Below the pieces are notes generated by a model. The model saw only the letters and a list, made by a program, of their open reading frames with translations. It was not told where the DNA came from and did not search any database. This document shows, piece after piece, positions 22,115 through 34,633 of a stretch of 64,000 nt of DNA. The stretch's first letter is position 1, and each line of letters opens with the position of its first letter. This DNA comes from Typha latifolia. Lineage: Eukaryota; Streptophyta; Magnoliopsida; Poales; Typhaceae. The stretch covers positions 436,501 through 500,500 of the forward strand of contig CM034104.1 in NCBI GenBank assembly GCA_019914945.1. Direction: 5' to 3'. The position numbers were made by a program, and so were the translations under genes.

Positions 22115-22908
22115 GATTCAACGCGTTTACTTCCTAGGAGAAAGTAGAACTTGGAGAATGAAAGTATAGTCAATTGTAATATATCCATATATACTTCAGC
22201 TTAGTTTTCATTTGTTCATAGGTGTAATAATTTATTTCAATCCTTGGCAGTAAGAGTCGACAGCGACAAGGCTGGGGGTGCTTGCAATCTGAAAGCTCAT
22301 ATGTATGATCATCATGTTGGTTTTGAAAAGCTTATTACCGAAATGTTCTTCAATAGTATTAGTATGTTCTTTTCGTTTCTGTGAACAGTTAAACACTGTA
22401 ATGAAGGTAAAAAAGAAATGGAAGGAGACCTTCTAATCACAATAATATACAAGTGTAAAGAAATTTAATGCATCAATCACGCCAATGCGGTAGGAAGAAA
22501 CGAGGGCAAATCAACACTAGAAAGATCAAAATGGCAACAATATTTCAAATCGGCAAAAAGGAGCTGATGTCTTGGAATCTGTAAGTAATTACATTTAATT
22601 GACCACAATATTTGATTACAGGCCTCCTTTCCCTAATAACTGTATGTAGTAATATATGACTGGTGAACCAGCTTAGAATTTCGTCCATAAATTTTACTAC
22701 ATAATACTCTCCTCAGCAACTTTGTTCTTTTTCGATAATCAAAGAATATTCTTTCTTCAGAAACATATGGCCAATTTGGCAGGCAGCTTCGAAAGGAGCA
22801 GCTTTATTCCAATTACTGGCCCTGGAGTTGCCGGCTTTGAATCCACCCTCCCAGTTGTGGAGGGCTCAGGACTTCAGTCAGCAAAATTTCAGCAAACTAG
22901 ATGGCATA
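22115..22908. other. Convergent 3' spacer
   Basis: Between the stop codons of the nucleotidase (+) and FAD synthase (-). It should contain both 3' UTRs and polyadenylation sites; nothing else is recognisable. Confidence 0.5.
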
Positions 22909-25825
22909 TTAGCCACTCTCAGCTTCTGAGAATGCTCCTTCGTGGAAAGAGCGGGAAAGCCTCTCCGCAGCTAATTCCACTCTCGATTTATCCTGTAACA
23001 AATATCATGTAAAGGTGATCATCAGCAATCTCTTCTTAATTAACAATTAATTTACTGATAACTGAGAAAAAAACACTGTCATTGTTTCCAGAGGCATTGC
23101 TGGTACCAAGAAGTAGGAGATGGCTAAGGATAAAGGGGATGGGATGATCAAAGCTATAATACGAACATTGCTTCTTAGTTTTATGAAATAGTTTGGAAGA
23201 TGTACCTTCCCCGTAAAACTTATTATAAAAGGCCCAATTCTAGATTTACGATGACACCCTGCATGTTGCAAAAGAAATAATATCAACACCAAAGATCATC
23301 TATGGACAGATTTTAATGAACGAAACCAACTTCTTGCCAATACTATATTTTCTCAGAAGAAAGTTCTTGCCTATCCTGTATTCATACCAGAAAGTAGAAT
23401 AAAGTAATAATCTCTCTTTGATTCTACTACAACAAGGCCTTTCCTTTTTTTTCACAATAACAAATGCCTACCTATGCATATGTCTGGAAAATCCATGCAC
23501 AGTTTTGAAATCACTCGAGCAGTTTCAGCCTGCACCACATCAAGTAGATTGTACACAACCTTTTTAGAAGCCAAGATTAAAAATAACTTACTAAGAACCG
23601 GTATATTTTATTTTGAATAAAATTTGCAGAGTATCTTCCTTAGGAAGACGAAATGACATTTCAACTTTCAACATACTTCCAACTAACAGGAACTGTGAAT
23701 TTCTGGTATAGAAGGGAGACAATATAGCCTCAAGAAGGTGAACAAGAACTGATGTTCAGGACAGCAGATCTTAGCTTTCACTATCATAAGTGAGAAATAT
23801 AAACATCTTGTATCCTCCAAAATTGTCAATTTTATTCAATATTTTGAATGTTATATGAAAATTGTTCGTGCAGAAGTTCTTGAGAAACTTAATGCATGAA
23901 TAGGGCATATAATAGAAAAGGTAAAAAATGACGTGCAAATTTCTGATAGTAAATTGAGAATAGAGATATACATCATAAAGCATGGTGCTAAGATGCTTTG
24001 ATGCAAATGGAGCCATCCGTACTAAATGAGTATCTGGCAATTCTAAAAGACAATCCCACTGTGTCTCCAGCTCAGGAACATTTGTTGCCGCAAGAATAAT
24101 CACATTGCTGCATTTGATCTGCAAAAAGAAGTCAGTGCATGTTTGGGCAAATAACTTGACACATACAAAAGGATAAAAGTAGTACCACTGTACCGGGCAA
24201 TTGCTAATTTCACTACATGGAGGAAAAATGAGATTATATATCCTTTACATTCAGTAGGGGAATAACAGGAATGAACAAAAACAATCTGATTCATAGTGCC
24301 AAGTAGCCAAGTAATATTATTATTATGGTACTTGCTGTTATAACCTTCACAGTAGATGGCCATGCTCTTAATTTATTATTGGCATCATGGTTCAAATTAT
24401 ACAAGATCTTCAAGCACTAAAATTCTCATTCTTACCTGTACTATATAGTAGTTAGGCATGCATATCTGATTTAGGAACACAGGTTTTTTCCCCCCTTTTC
24501 CATTTTGATACCATGCATAGTACAACCTCATTTTCCATGAATAAAATAAACAAACATAAGGACAGCAAGGTTTCCCATCACACGGCTCAACAACTTCTGA
24601 AGAGAACATTTAGAATGAAGAAGACATGCAAAGAGAAAAGAACATACCAACGGCACTGGTAGCATTTTGTGGTGTAGTAACTCAGTTACACCTTCAGGTA
24701 ACAAAGCCATCTGAAAAAGGAAAAAAATAGATATCAGACGACACTCTATTAGAACAAAATAATCCTGCAAAACACACACACACACACACCTCATTTCTGT
24801 CACCCGTATAGCTGTTTCCTATAAGCTGTGCAAGATACTCCTCAAACTCTTCATCAGGAGCCTGTCAAAAGAATACAAAGAGAAAAGGTTCAGATATTAA
24901 TATTTGTCTATGAACCAGACAAAAGATCAAATGATACAGATGTACAATTAGGTTCTCTAAGGGAAAGGTGGATGACACTATATAAAAGGAATAAATTAAG
25001 ATTAGTCGTCTACATGTTTAACTGAATTATTCCTTATCTGGTTAACTCTCGGATTATTTGTTGTAAGCAACAGTTGTACACAAAAGGACTTGAAAAGTAT
25101 AGTAAAAATAATTGGCCTTGACATCTAGTTAGAGAATGTTTTACTTAACTCACCAGACGAACTCCAAATGCTTTGGCAACACCGGCCACTGAAACATCTG
25201 AATGCAAAGGGCCAAGTCCTCCTAAAATGAATACCTGCAAATATGAGTTTAATATAATTTACATAGATCTCAAAACAACTGTAGATGGTGAACGTTTCAA
25301 ATAAATGTAATGGGTATTGCAGAACCTAACCATGTCATCAGTAGACTTACGACGTTCAACTTCCTCAGCCACAGAGTCAATCTGTGTATAACACAAACCA
25401 ATGTACCTATAAGTTTTAGGTGCGCTATTGAAAAGACTAAAGCAAGTAACTGATCTATTTTGTACCAACTCATATGATGACCATAATATGCAAAATCCCC
25501 TGAATATCATATTCTAGAATTACATCAAATTCAACACGCCTAAGTGACAAAAGGTTTTCTCATAATTGCATACTCGGCTTACAAAAATAATAAGGCTTCC
25601 CAAAGCCCAAGACAGTCAACAACATCAATATAATGGGACCAAGGTTGCATAGTCAAGGATGGCCGTGCCGGCGGCGTACCGGCACGTGGCACGAGGGGTG
25701 TCGCACGGCACCCCTCCTAATAGCTTCGCCATCGACCTCGTCGTCGAGCTCACTGTCGCCGTCGCCGCTTGCCCGAGCTCGCGTCGGGTGCCCTAGCTGA
25801 GGGAGGGGAAGAAAGAGATCGAGAG

Positions 25826-25894
<69 letters not shown>

Positions 25895-28800
25895 ATCGGT
25901 TAAAATTTAAGTTGTGGATTCGATCTCTCTCGATCTCTTTCTTCCGCTCCCTCAGCTAGGGCACCCGATGCGACCTCGGGCGAGCGGCGACGGCGAAGGC
26001 CAGCGACGACGGCGATGGCCAAGGTGGTACATTTTTCTCTCTTTTTCTTACGGCACGGCCGGCAAGTGCCGCGGCACATGCCGGCCGGCGGTCGGCACGG
26101 GCCGTGCTTGTGGCACGGGCATCGTTGTTGCATACTATGATGTTTCTTCTCCACAGTGTGTACTATATCCAAGGAAAAACAGACATTTCCACTACCTAAA
26201 GAATTCCATATCATAGACGCAGCAAGACTAAAGACCATGGGATATAAAAGTATGTACAAGGAAAAATATGTAACGGCAAGTCAATGGCAACATGCAGAAT
26301 TTCTGCCAATTCAATTGGAATGACAGGATTGAATACAAAGGCAATCATTTGGAAATGGATACCTACTCTCCTCCCAGATACCACAATAATTTGCAACCAG
26401 TTAACTCTGCTTTAGGCAACCATTCAGATCTTGACTGCGACCATCATCTCCATCCTAACTACTATCAGAGCCTGTTCTTGTCTCCCCCAGCAGAACCTTA
26501 CACTTTGAAATCATTGCTAATCTTTACAAGTGTCCTATGTGGTTTCTTTTGTAGCACATAATCAAATGACAGTCTAGTATAATAGGAGGCATCTTTGCTT
26601 CTTACTGCTATATGTGATACATGAAGATATTCACGTAACAGAAAATAATAAATATTAACAAATGGTTCTATATGTGGTATTATTTTTGTTGGATACACAA
26701 AGTTCTTTTATTCAACCCTATAGGAATTTGATGATTATTCTGAATCTATGCCACAATTCCACATCACTGAATCTTAATTCATTCCATTCAATTAATACTT
26801 GTAATCGCCACAAGAGAAAGGAAAGTTTTCAGCTAAAATGTTGCACAAGGTAAATAAGCGCAAATACCGTTAAAAGTTGCGTGTTCATAAACAAAGAAAA
26901 ATGTTGTCCAAACCATCAAGGATTTTAAGACATCTCATTTCATTAGTTGTCTTACTTCATTTCGAACAACTGCAATGTGGGTGACTTGCCAACCGATATT
27001 ATGAAGCTTCTTGCACAATTCCATTTCTAATTTGTTCTCAACAGTGCCAAACCTGAAAAAAGATGCACATTGACAAGTATCACGGTGCTTTTCAATGCAA
27101 AATACCTAATGTAAACTCCTGACATATTTATAATAGTATTAGTTGGTTAGTATCAAAATAATTTACTTATAGCAGCTCTTAAAAAATTCTTAGCTTGAGA
27201 TGAACAGTTACATCAATTAATATAAGGGCTAAGAATAAGCTGTAACAAAAATCTAGAAAGCAAAACACTAATAGAATTAATGAACTTTTGCTAAGTTAAC
27301 ATGAGCTATCCTTGTCAACATTCAAAACAAATTCACAAGTAATCTGATACCCCATAATCTACTAAAAAAATAAGGCTAGTAACCTAAACAGCCTTTTAAT
27401 GCTCCACAACATAAAATAACTCTAACTCCATGTCCACACTTAGAGCTACAGAAGAACAGTCTTAGAACATCATAAACATATGGTCACAACTAAAGAACAA
27501 GAAATAGACCAGCAGTTCCAATCAGCACACAGAGTCCAGAATTTTTCCTGCTTGAGTACGGAAGATCGGTTCAACCAGTCAAAATACAAGACACAGAAAG
27601 AGAAGAAACTTACAGAATCTCATCACCTACGAAGATGATTGATGCCATGCAAGAGCCACCTTGATTCAGATCAACATTATTTAGACCATTGGTTAGAACA
27701 AAATTATCTTCACATTTTGGAGATGTCTTCTTTGCTCGTCCAGCCCTTTCAAGTCTTCCATCTAATAACATATATGCAGGTTTAAACTTTCCTGGGCTTG
27801 AAGAATCATGAACCCTCAACAATGTGTTTGGAATTGTGTCATGTATGCTCCCTATAGAAGTGTACCTAATGAAAGAAAAAAATTTGCATCAATAATATAA
27901 GTAGAAGATAAATAAAAGAAAATGCAACAGTGACTGAAGAGGAAGCATGCAGGATCAGCTTAATGGAACTTTTCAGCCATTTAATTATATCCTGAGGCCA
28001 ACCTCACAATTGCCTTACAATAAGACATGACTTCAAAACAAACAAATATATTAAAACTCTTCCACTTGAAAAACAAAGAAAGAGAAAATTTACCCTTGAT
28101 CATACAGGCTACAGTACTTAACCTTGCATGTTAAGATAAAAGACCAGACATCCCTGTAAGAGAAAACTAGGACCTTCACTTCAGTATCAAAATTAGCAAA
28201 AGAAAAAAAAATAGAAATTAAGATTCACTTATATGATCAGAAGAATACCTGTATGACCAATCCAAGATGGGATTTACCCTCATAAAAGGAGGCCAACCAA
28301 TTGAACTGGGTGAAAATTGTTCTTGACCAACCTGTATTGGCATGTTAATTTACAACAATTGCTATGATGTCAAGACTTGTATCTAATAGAAACCATTACG
28401 AAATAATCATAAGCATGAACACAAATGGCTGTCATGGTTGAATGCCATATCCTCATTCTTATAAAGCTAAGGACATACCGCATTTGGATCGCCAATTCGG
28501 GTGCCAAGGAAAATAGCTCTGGTAGGTTTTTCCTTTAGTAAAGCTTCTAGACCAGACTTGAAGTCTGAGCGAATAATTTCCAGTGGCAAGCCATAACTAG
28601 AAAGGAGGAAAAGGGAAATTATTAAATTAGAGACGAGTTATTGTAAGTCAAATGCTTAAACGCATGTCTCATGTTAAAAGACATTAGAATTCCAAAATAA
28701 ACAGCCAGCTAAAGATAAGAGCATTTTTACAGAGAGGCTGTGTCGTATGTGAATGAATTTATCTCAGGAAAAGCGCAAGGGCTCTCGAAATATATAGTTC

Positions 28801-29691
28801 GTATAGGGCAGTTCAGCTTGCAATCCAGTTGGTTCCCATTGCAAAAAGTGGCATCCTCCTTGTGCAAGTAGTATCCAGCCCGAAGTAAATGCAGCAATAC
28901 CTAAATTACCAAAATCGTTGTAACTTTCGTCAGAACCTGTATAATAAAGTCAGTTGAGACTTAACAAGGCAAACACAAGAAGATGATTACAGTTGAGTCC
29001 TTTCCCCCATTAAAGCTGAAAGCAACTTCCTCAAACCTGTTCAGAGGCATTTCCGAGGAATGTAAGTCAATCAACCAAGTAACCAGTATGGTACGTAATT
29101 TTCACACCCAAGACACTCTTAATTCCGGCAAAAGTAGCATATAATAGTTTTGAGGAGCATATCAGATACAAGGTATCATACGAAATATCAATCAGTCGAG
29201 TAAGGCTGATCGGAAAGAAGACTTGTTGTAGAAAGTTCCGAAGAACGGCATTGCGAACTCATCCAAAAGATAGAAATCACCATAAATGATTCAAAAAGGT
29301 TCTCAAAGAAGAAGAAGAAGAAGAAGAAGAAGAAGAAGAAGAAGAAGAAGAGAACATAAGTGAACCCATGGCTAAGCTTACAAATCTGGACGCAACTAAT
29401 TCCAACCCACTAATGCACGAATATTGCCAACTCTAAGAGGGGGAAAAACCCAAATATTTGCAATTTGCAAAGCAAAAGAACAAAAACCGTATCAAATTCC
29501 GAAAAACCAGGAAAACCCCAGCGAAACGGAATCCCACCCAAACCAACACTCAGGAAACATCAAAAGAGAGCAGCGGCTGAAGCCTCTTACTCGTAGAGAG
29601 CAAAAGCCCTCTGGATCACGTAGACGGCGTGCTCGTACTTGGTCCGAAGCCTTCCATCGGTGCTCTCCCTTATAGCCTTGTCGATCTCCAT
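22909..29691 (-). CDS. FAD synthase (FMN adenylyltransferase) with C-terminal molybdopterin-binding-like domain
   Basis: Sixteen exons, in transcript order: 29591-29691, 28991-29036, 28731-28900, 28479-28596, 28249-28331, 28094-28153, 27614-27865, 26956-27052, 25331-25381, 25154-25234, 24790-24861, 24648-24710, 23972-24118, 23472-23529, 23206-23258, 22909-22992; 511 residues. Seen: a PAPS-reductase-like FAD synthase domain with the ATP-binding SFNGGKDST (about 40-48), GTRIGDPNA (about 137-145) and GWPPFMRVNPILDWSYRD (about 156-174). A MoaB/MogA-like domain follows, with IIFVGDEIL (about 268-276) and a degenerate GGLGPLHSDVS (331-341). Family reaction: FMN + ATP to FAD + diphosphate. No transit peptide is evident, so it is probably cytosolic. 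Intron 8 (25382-26955) carries a foldback element. Confidence 0.93.
24772..24789. repeat. (AC)9 microsatellite forming the 5' end of an intron
   Basis: On the transcript strand it reads as (GT)9 and begins exactly at the donor site after FAD synthase exon 11 (GAG|GTGTGTGT). Confidence 0.85.
25652..26126. mobile_element. GC-rich foldback (MITE-like) element in a FAD synthase intron
   Basis: About 475 bp, flanked by the 8-base direct repeat GTTGCATA (25644-25651 and 26127-26134), a likely target duplication. The ends are imperfect inverted repeats: AAGGATGGCCGTGCC against the complement of the right end, AACGATGCCCGTGCC. About 100 bp on each side of a central GA run are about 90% identical in inverse orientation (about 25726-25828 and 25921-26020; for example CCCTAGCTGAGGGAGG and CCTCCCTCAGCTAGGG on opposite strands). 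No transposase frame is present. An 8-base duplication would fit an hAT-type element, but the superfamily is uncertain. Confidence 0.6.
25829..25891. repeat. (GA)n microsatellite at the centre of the foldback element
   Basis: About 31 GA units between the two inverted arms of the element. Confidence 0.9.
29306..29352. repeat. (GAA)n microsatellite in FAD synthase intron 1
   Basis: About 15 GAA units on the + strand (TTC on the transcript strand), inside the intron 29037-29590. Confidence 0.9.
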
Positions 29692-30238
29692 CCCCAAGCA
29701 AAGAAGGACCGGATAAAAGAAGAGAAGGGGATGGATTTGGTCGCCAACTTCGAGGATGAGAAGGGGATTTTAGGGAGAGAGAACCATGCTATACGAAAGC
29801 TTTCCGATTTTATATTTAGAGAGATAAGTAGGCATTTCGATTGGCTTGGGGCATCTTGGCATTTTGCTGTGCTTTCTTGGGGAAGGTTTAATCGGGGTAT
29901 GGAGAAAATTTGCCAACAAAATTTTCCGTTGCTTTTATTTTGGGTGAATTATTTACTTATTTGTGCAAAAAAACAAAATAATTTCTAGATTTTTTGTGGA
30001 ATCGGCTATCTTTTATTCCGAATCAAATATAGGTGCGCGCGATGCTCTTCTCCTCACGGGTGCAATTCTTCATGGCAACGCTGAAGATATCGATGCTACG
30101 AGGGGCGAGGGCTGAGGGCTGCCCGCAAAAGTTAAAAAAATGAAATAAATCGAATCACACTTCTCTATGTTCTTAGACGTGCTACAATAAAAAGCATCAC
30201 ATATTCGGATTTTGGAGATAAAATATAAAAACATAAAA
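29692..30238. other. FAD synthase promoter region
   Basis: Upstream of the minus-strand FAD synthase gene and downstream of the tRNA. No coding region is supported; a 119-codon + strand open frame here overlaps the leader and resembles nothing. Confidence 0.45.
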
Positions 30239-30310
30239 CGCCGTTGCCGGGGATCGAACCCGGGTCACCCGCGTGACAGGCGGGAATACTCACCACTATA
30301 CTACAACGAC
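30239..30310 (-). tRNA. tRNA-Asp(GUC)
   Basis: 72 nt on the minus strand. Seen: acceptor stem GTCGTTG paired with CAACGGC, discriminator G, anticodon loop CTGTCAC with anticodon GTC in a CCCGC/GCGGG stem, and the B-box/T-arm GGGTTCGATCCC. The sequence is essentially the standard plant nuclear tRNA-Asp. A run of T follows directly on the transcript strand (GTTTTATGTTTTT), serving as the RNA polymerase III terminator. No intron. Confidence 0.97.
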
Positions 30311-30842
30311 TTCGATATTTGTTTACATTACGTAATCTTGAAAGCTGGAATTTTTCAGCCTCTCAATATATTCCTTCAGCTTTAAATTGCGACTGAAGTG
30401 ATTAAAACAAACGAGAGAGATTTCAGACATGTCAAAGAATAAACTTCCAGACACAAATAGCAATAGGCTGAAGAAATCCACTAAACATTAGTTGCATGTA
30501 AGGAGGAATTACTGCATACAAAATGTAACGCAACTAGGAGTTAACCAAAATACAATACAGACAGATTACATGACTGTTGATGATCAAAGATGGTACAAGG
30601 CTGCTGCATACATTATTTGAACCTGACCTATAAAATATAAGACATTGAGCAGCGAGAAGCCTGCCTCCTCTCACCGCTGGTAGTCCTACTATAACTCCAA
30701 TCCAGGTAATGAGTTCAATATATAAAATACAACATGAAACAACCAAGGAGATAACAATCACCTTCTAATCAGTCATTAGGACCACTCGCAGGGTCAAGGA
30801 AGATGTACCACCTACATATGACTTCATTTTAGTTAATCAAAG
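30311..30842. other. 3' region of the GRAS gene
   Basis: Downstream of the minus-strand GRAS stop codon and upstream of the tRNA. Probably GRAS 3' UTR followed by spacer; nothing else recognised. Confidence 0.45.
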
Positions 30843-33182
30843 TCAGGATGCCTTGTTGGGTTTCCATGTTGAGAGGGCATAGAGGATACGTCCTTTCCAC
30901 CCTTGGAGCAGCCATCGATTATCTTCATCTATAACAAAATCCTTGTGGTAGCACAGCTTCACCTTTTCCCTTGCTATCTTCATGAGGTTCGCATTCAGCG
31001 GAAGCTGCTTGAAGCCCGCCCTGAGGTGCCTCACCTGCCACTGCTTATAAGTTTCAGGCCTCTCCACCCTTTCTGTGCCCTCACAAGATATGACATTAAG
31101 AGCATCCCTCCCAAAGATAGTTCTTTCAATCAACATCCTCTGTTCATTCTCCCGTGGGACATTAGCTTCAAGCATATCAAAGAGTGCAGAGAAATGGAAT
31201 AGTGCCTCCCGGAAGCGTGTACTAAAGAATGGTGCACTGTACGAGCCGTTTACTATTGCATGAACAAACAAATCAGGATTCATTTTCTTAATGGTGTTCA
31301 GCACCATGCTTCTTGGGCTATCCACTTCAACAGTCTCATCCATCAAATTCCTAAGCCGGTAGAGGCAATTCACAACAAGAAACTCGTCTTTCTCAATCTT
31401 AAGATCCTCAATCTGGATTGTCTCCCATTTGGCTGCGATGGGATGATATTCAAAGGGAACATTGAATCTCTTAGCATAACCAGCTAAACGACGCCCTGTC
31501 TCTTCAATCCGCTCTGCTGGTCGGAAACCTGGCTGGGGTAAATCAATTCCAGTAATCCGAAGCCTTGGAGGCCCACCAGGCCTATTAGAAAGCCGTTGGA
31601 TGAGACATGGCCATTGGAAACCATAGTATATACCGTAGTCTATGATGTGAACTTTGTTTGCCTTTTCAGTGATTTCTGCGATGGTCTGGTTGGTGTAGGA
31701 GTAAGAAATTTTCTTAATAGGGCATGCAGCCATAAAAAGCTGGTAGGCTTTCAGGACATCAGCAGCAGAAGCTCGCTTTGCCATGAGTGAATGGTATTGT
31801 TGACTCCCGGTACCAGCTAGGCGAGCTTGAAGCCCATCAGCAAAGCAATGTGCCAACCTCTGGTTTGCATCTCCATCTGGTGAAGAATGCTGCCTTATCT
31901 GCTTCAATAACTCTTCTGCACTACGACGGTCATCAGTGGCCACAGATTGAGCACAATGGATGAGAAGAGTTCTAAGATCCACCACCTCCTTTGCAGATTG
32001 CTTCTTCCCACGACCCTTTCCATTGCCAGATCCCTTAGAATTGCTTTTATGAGAATGTTTCATCACTTCACTCTTTAATGCTGCTTGCAGTTGTACAACA
32101 TCATTAGTGCAGGTCTCACCATTATGGAGCAAAACTTTATCAAACATCTCATGAAGGGTCTCCTCCGTGTAAAGAGCTGACTGCTTATTGCTCCTCCCCT
32201 CTTCTACATCCAATTCATCCCTGTGTGGGTTCTTCCTTCCTCTATGAACCTGATATTCCTCAGACTCTACCTTGATCAACTTTCTCTCTTCTCTCACTTC
32301 ACGTGGCAAAGAAAACCCGCTGGCCTCTAAATCAATCACCAACTTGTCCTCACTGGGGAGGAACTTCTGCGCCTCCTCAACTCCCCTCCTAAACTGCCAA
32401 ACAGGTTGGCTTTGCGTAAAGATATCAGGAGCTGCAACCATGCTTCCAATAGACTCTTCTAATCCCTCAAAAATATTGCCAGTGCTTTTTGCAGAGGAAA
32501 CGGAAGAGTGCAAAGTGTAGTCAACAGAAAGTGGGTGCTTCTGAAGCTGATCATACTCGATGGGATCATAGGGCCAGCTGTTATGTAACACCACACCCCC
32601 GCTACTGTTGCCATTGAAGTTCCCATAGCTGTTACCGGCACTATCAGGGCTATTGGAACTGTGGTTGGAATACAATGGCGGCTGGTCCGGCGACGTGGGG
32701 GATTTCTCCCTGAGGATCTCAAGGAATGGTTTCTCCACAGCAAGGAGAGCTGGGTTTTCTGGATACTGGTCATACTTTTCATCAATGTCCTCCTCCATAA
32801 GCATCTGGTTTATGTAGGTAAGAACTATGTCGGAATCTTCCGAGGAATCCATTTCGGCAATGAGGTTCAAAGAAGACACAGAGTCTGAACCAGGAGCAAG
32901 AGGGATGGAAAAGGGGGGAATAGTCTGGAGGTCAAGTAAGTTATCTTGAGCTATGATGGTTTGCGAATTGATACCATAATCCAAAGTAGAGCCAACACTA
33001 GGACTTGGGGTACGAGCAGGAGCGTTAGGAGCAAGCAGGATATCCTGGATGCCGATAAAGTTATTCTCAGATATGATGGATTGTGAATTAGAGCCATTAC
33101 TCATGGTGATTTGGTCGGATGACAGCGGATCTCCTCTCAGTCCCGACATGATGTCCCTCAAATCGCGGATACCGGTGCCCAT
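30843..33182 (-). CDS. GRAS-domain transcription regulator, LISCL subfamily (SCL14/SCL9/SCL33-like)
   Basis: Intronless coding region of 779 residues. Seen: an acidic N-terminus with DSDIVLTYINQMLMEEDIDE, the activation-type motif of LISCL proteins, and a second block AVEKPFLEILREKSP. The C-terminal GRAS domain covers the last 375 or so residues, in order: leucine-rich region I (VDLRTLLIHCAQSVATDD), VHIID as VHIIDYGIYYGFQWPCLIQR, leucine-rich region II, PFYRE-like (FSTRFREALFHFSALFDMLE) and SAW ending in WKGRILYALSTWKP. A poly-basic stretch with KGRGKKQSAKE precedes the GRAS domain and may act as nuclear localisation signal. Known for SCL14: a coactivator with TGA factors in xenobiotic detoxification. 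A 5' UTR intron is likely: an AAG|GTACGG donor lies at about 33427. Confidence 0.95.
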   Translation of the reverse strand: MGTGIRDLRDIMSGLRGDPLSSDQITMSNGSNSQSIISENNFIGIQDILLAPNAPARTPSPSVGSTLDYGINSQTIIAQDNLLDLQTIPPFSIPLAPGSDSVSSLNLIAEMDSSEDSDIVLTYINQMLMEEDIDEKYDQYPENPALLAVEKPFLEILREKSPTSPDQPPLYSNHSSNSPDSAGNSYGNFNGNSSGGVVLHNSWPYDPIEYDQLQKHPLSVDYTLHSSVSSAKSTGNIFEGLEESIGSMVAAPDIFTQSQPVWQFRRGVEEAQKFLPSEDKLVIDLEASGFSLPREVREERKLIKVESEEYQVHRGRKNPHRDELDVEEGRSNKQSALYTEETLHEMFDKVLLHNGETCTNDVVQLQAALKSEVMKHSHKSNSKGSGNGKGRGKKQSAKEVVDLRTLLIHCAQSVATDDRRSAEELLKQIRQHSSPDGDANQRLAHCFADGLQARLAGTGSQQYHSLMAKRASAADVLKAYQLFMAACPIKKISYSYTNQTIAEITEKANKVHIIDYGIYYGFQWPCLIQRLSNRPGGPPRLRITGIDLPQPGFRPAERIEETGRRLAGYAKRFNVPFEYHPIAAKWETIQIEDLKIEKDEFLVVNCLYRLRNLMDETVEVDSPRSMVLNTIKKMNPDLFVHAIVNGSYSAPFFSTRFREALFHFSALFDMLEANVPRENEQRMLIERTIFGRDALNVISCEGTERVERPETYKQWQVRHLRAGFKQLPLNANLMKIAREKVKLCYHKDFVIDEDNRWLLQGWKGRILYALSTWKPNKAS

Positions 33183-34438
33183 TACTAACGGATTCGATCA
33201 CAAGAATCTTCCGATCACCACTACTCTCCCCTACGTTTAACCCTTAAATGGTTACTTTTACTACAGAACCTACTCATTTATGCACATGATGAACTCTAAA
33301 ATTAGAAATCACGACATGTCAACAGGATCGCATCGAATTGAGTAGACGAAACCCTAAATATTGGGATATGAAAAGCAAGATACAATCCGAAATTATAGCG
33401 ATGAAAGGAGGAAATCAAACCCCGTACCTTAACACGAAAACCCTAAAGAGAGGAAACCTGGGACTCGTTGGAGAAAGAGCGCGATCGACCTGTGGGCTCA
33501 CCGGCTCACTAATAAACCAACAACGATGGTTGAAAAAAAAAAAAACAAACAAATATAGTTGGTAACTTTTGCTCGAAGCTTCTCGGAACGGCCACTGGGG
33601 AAATCCCCGCCGTCCGTTAACGGTCACGGGATAACGCCGGTGGTTTTGGGATTAATCGGTCACCGCCACGACCAGGAGTTTGACCGCCAATCACTCGGCA
33701 AATATTCCATTTCATGTCTACTCCAAGAGGCTTGGTCACCAAGCTTCTTCTTTCATCGGACGGTTGCGACCGCTTGATCAGGAACGGACTTGACTTGATT
33801 GCTTGAACGTGGTGGTGTGGGCCCGGGACTCGGATAAGGTATTCCAGTGTTCCATTCCATCGATAGAATATACCGGCAAGAGGATATAAATGGAGCACAT
33901 GCAAACCAAATCTCAAGATATCTTCTAGAAGGTGATAGAATTTTTTTAATTTTTTCATCTTTTACTTTTTGTATTTACCGATTATATCTATTTGCAATGT
34001 GCCGTCGCGTATTTATTATTACTCGCAACAAAATAATTTGTCTAGGATGATATTTTTTGCATGGTTAAGGTGCCTTACACATAAAAGCTTTGATGTTGTC
34101 ATTACCTAGAGTATTAATTACATAATTTAGCTTAATCATGAAAAGAATTTATACAAGTGAGATGTTTACATGGATGGATGCGCATAAAGTGATCTAACAT
34201 TAAAAAGTGTTACATTTTTATTATTTTTATATATAAGGTCAGCTCTTAAGTTCTATAGTAAAAAGAATAGTCTGCATATAAATTATATATCAGCCAAGTA
34301 GCTTCCAACCTTCTCATGAGAAATTATATATTATGTAAATTTTCATTTTTAATAATCAACTGTGTTTGGAGCTGTGATGCTCGCCTGCAAGTTACAATCA
34401 TGCTCCAAAGTTCCATACTTTATACTTTATGACCTCAT

Positions 34439-34457
34439 GAGAGAGAGAGAGAGAGAG
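34439..34457. repeat. (GA)n microsatellite
   Basis: About nine GA units in the distal GRAS upstream region. Confidence 0.85.
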
Positions 34458-34596
34458 GTGTCGAGTTATTTTCTATGAAAATAACACTAGTATTTAGTTC
34501 TTAGTTTGGCTATAGAGGCTAGAAACTACGACCATACACATATACATACCATATATATATTAGGTAGGTGCTATCTATTGATTCTAATATCAACAG

Positions 34597-34599
<3 letters not shown>

Positions 34600-34630
<31 letters not shown>
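34600..34630. repeat. (AT)n microsatellite
   Basis: About 15 AT units in spacer DNA. Confidence 0.85.
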
Positions 34631-34633
<3 letters not shown>

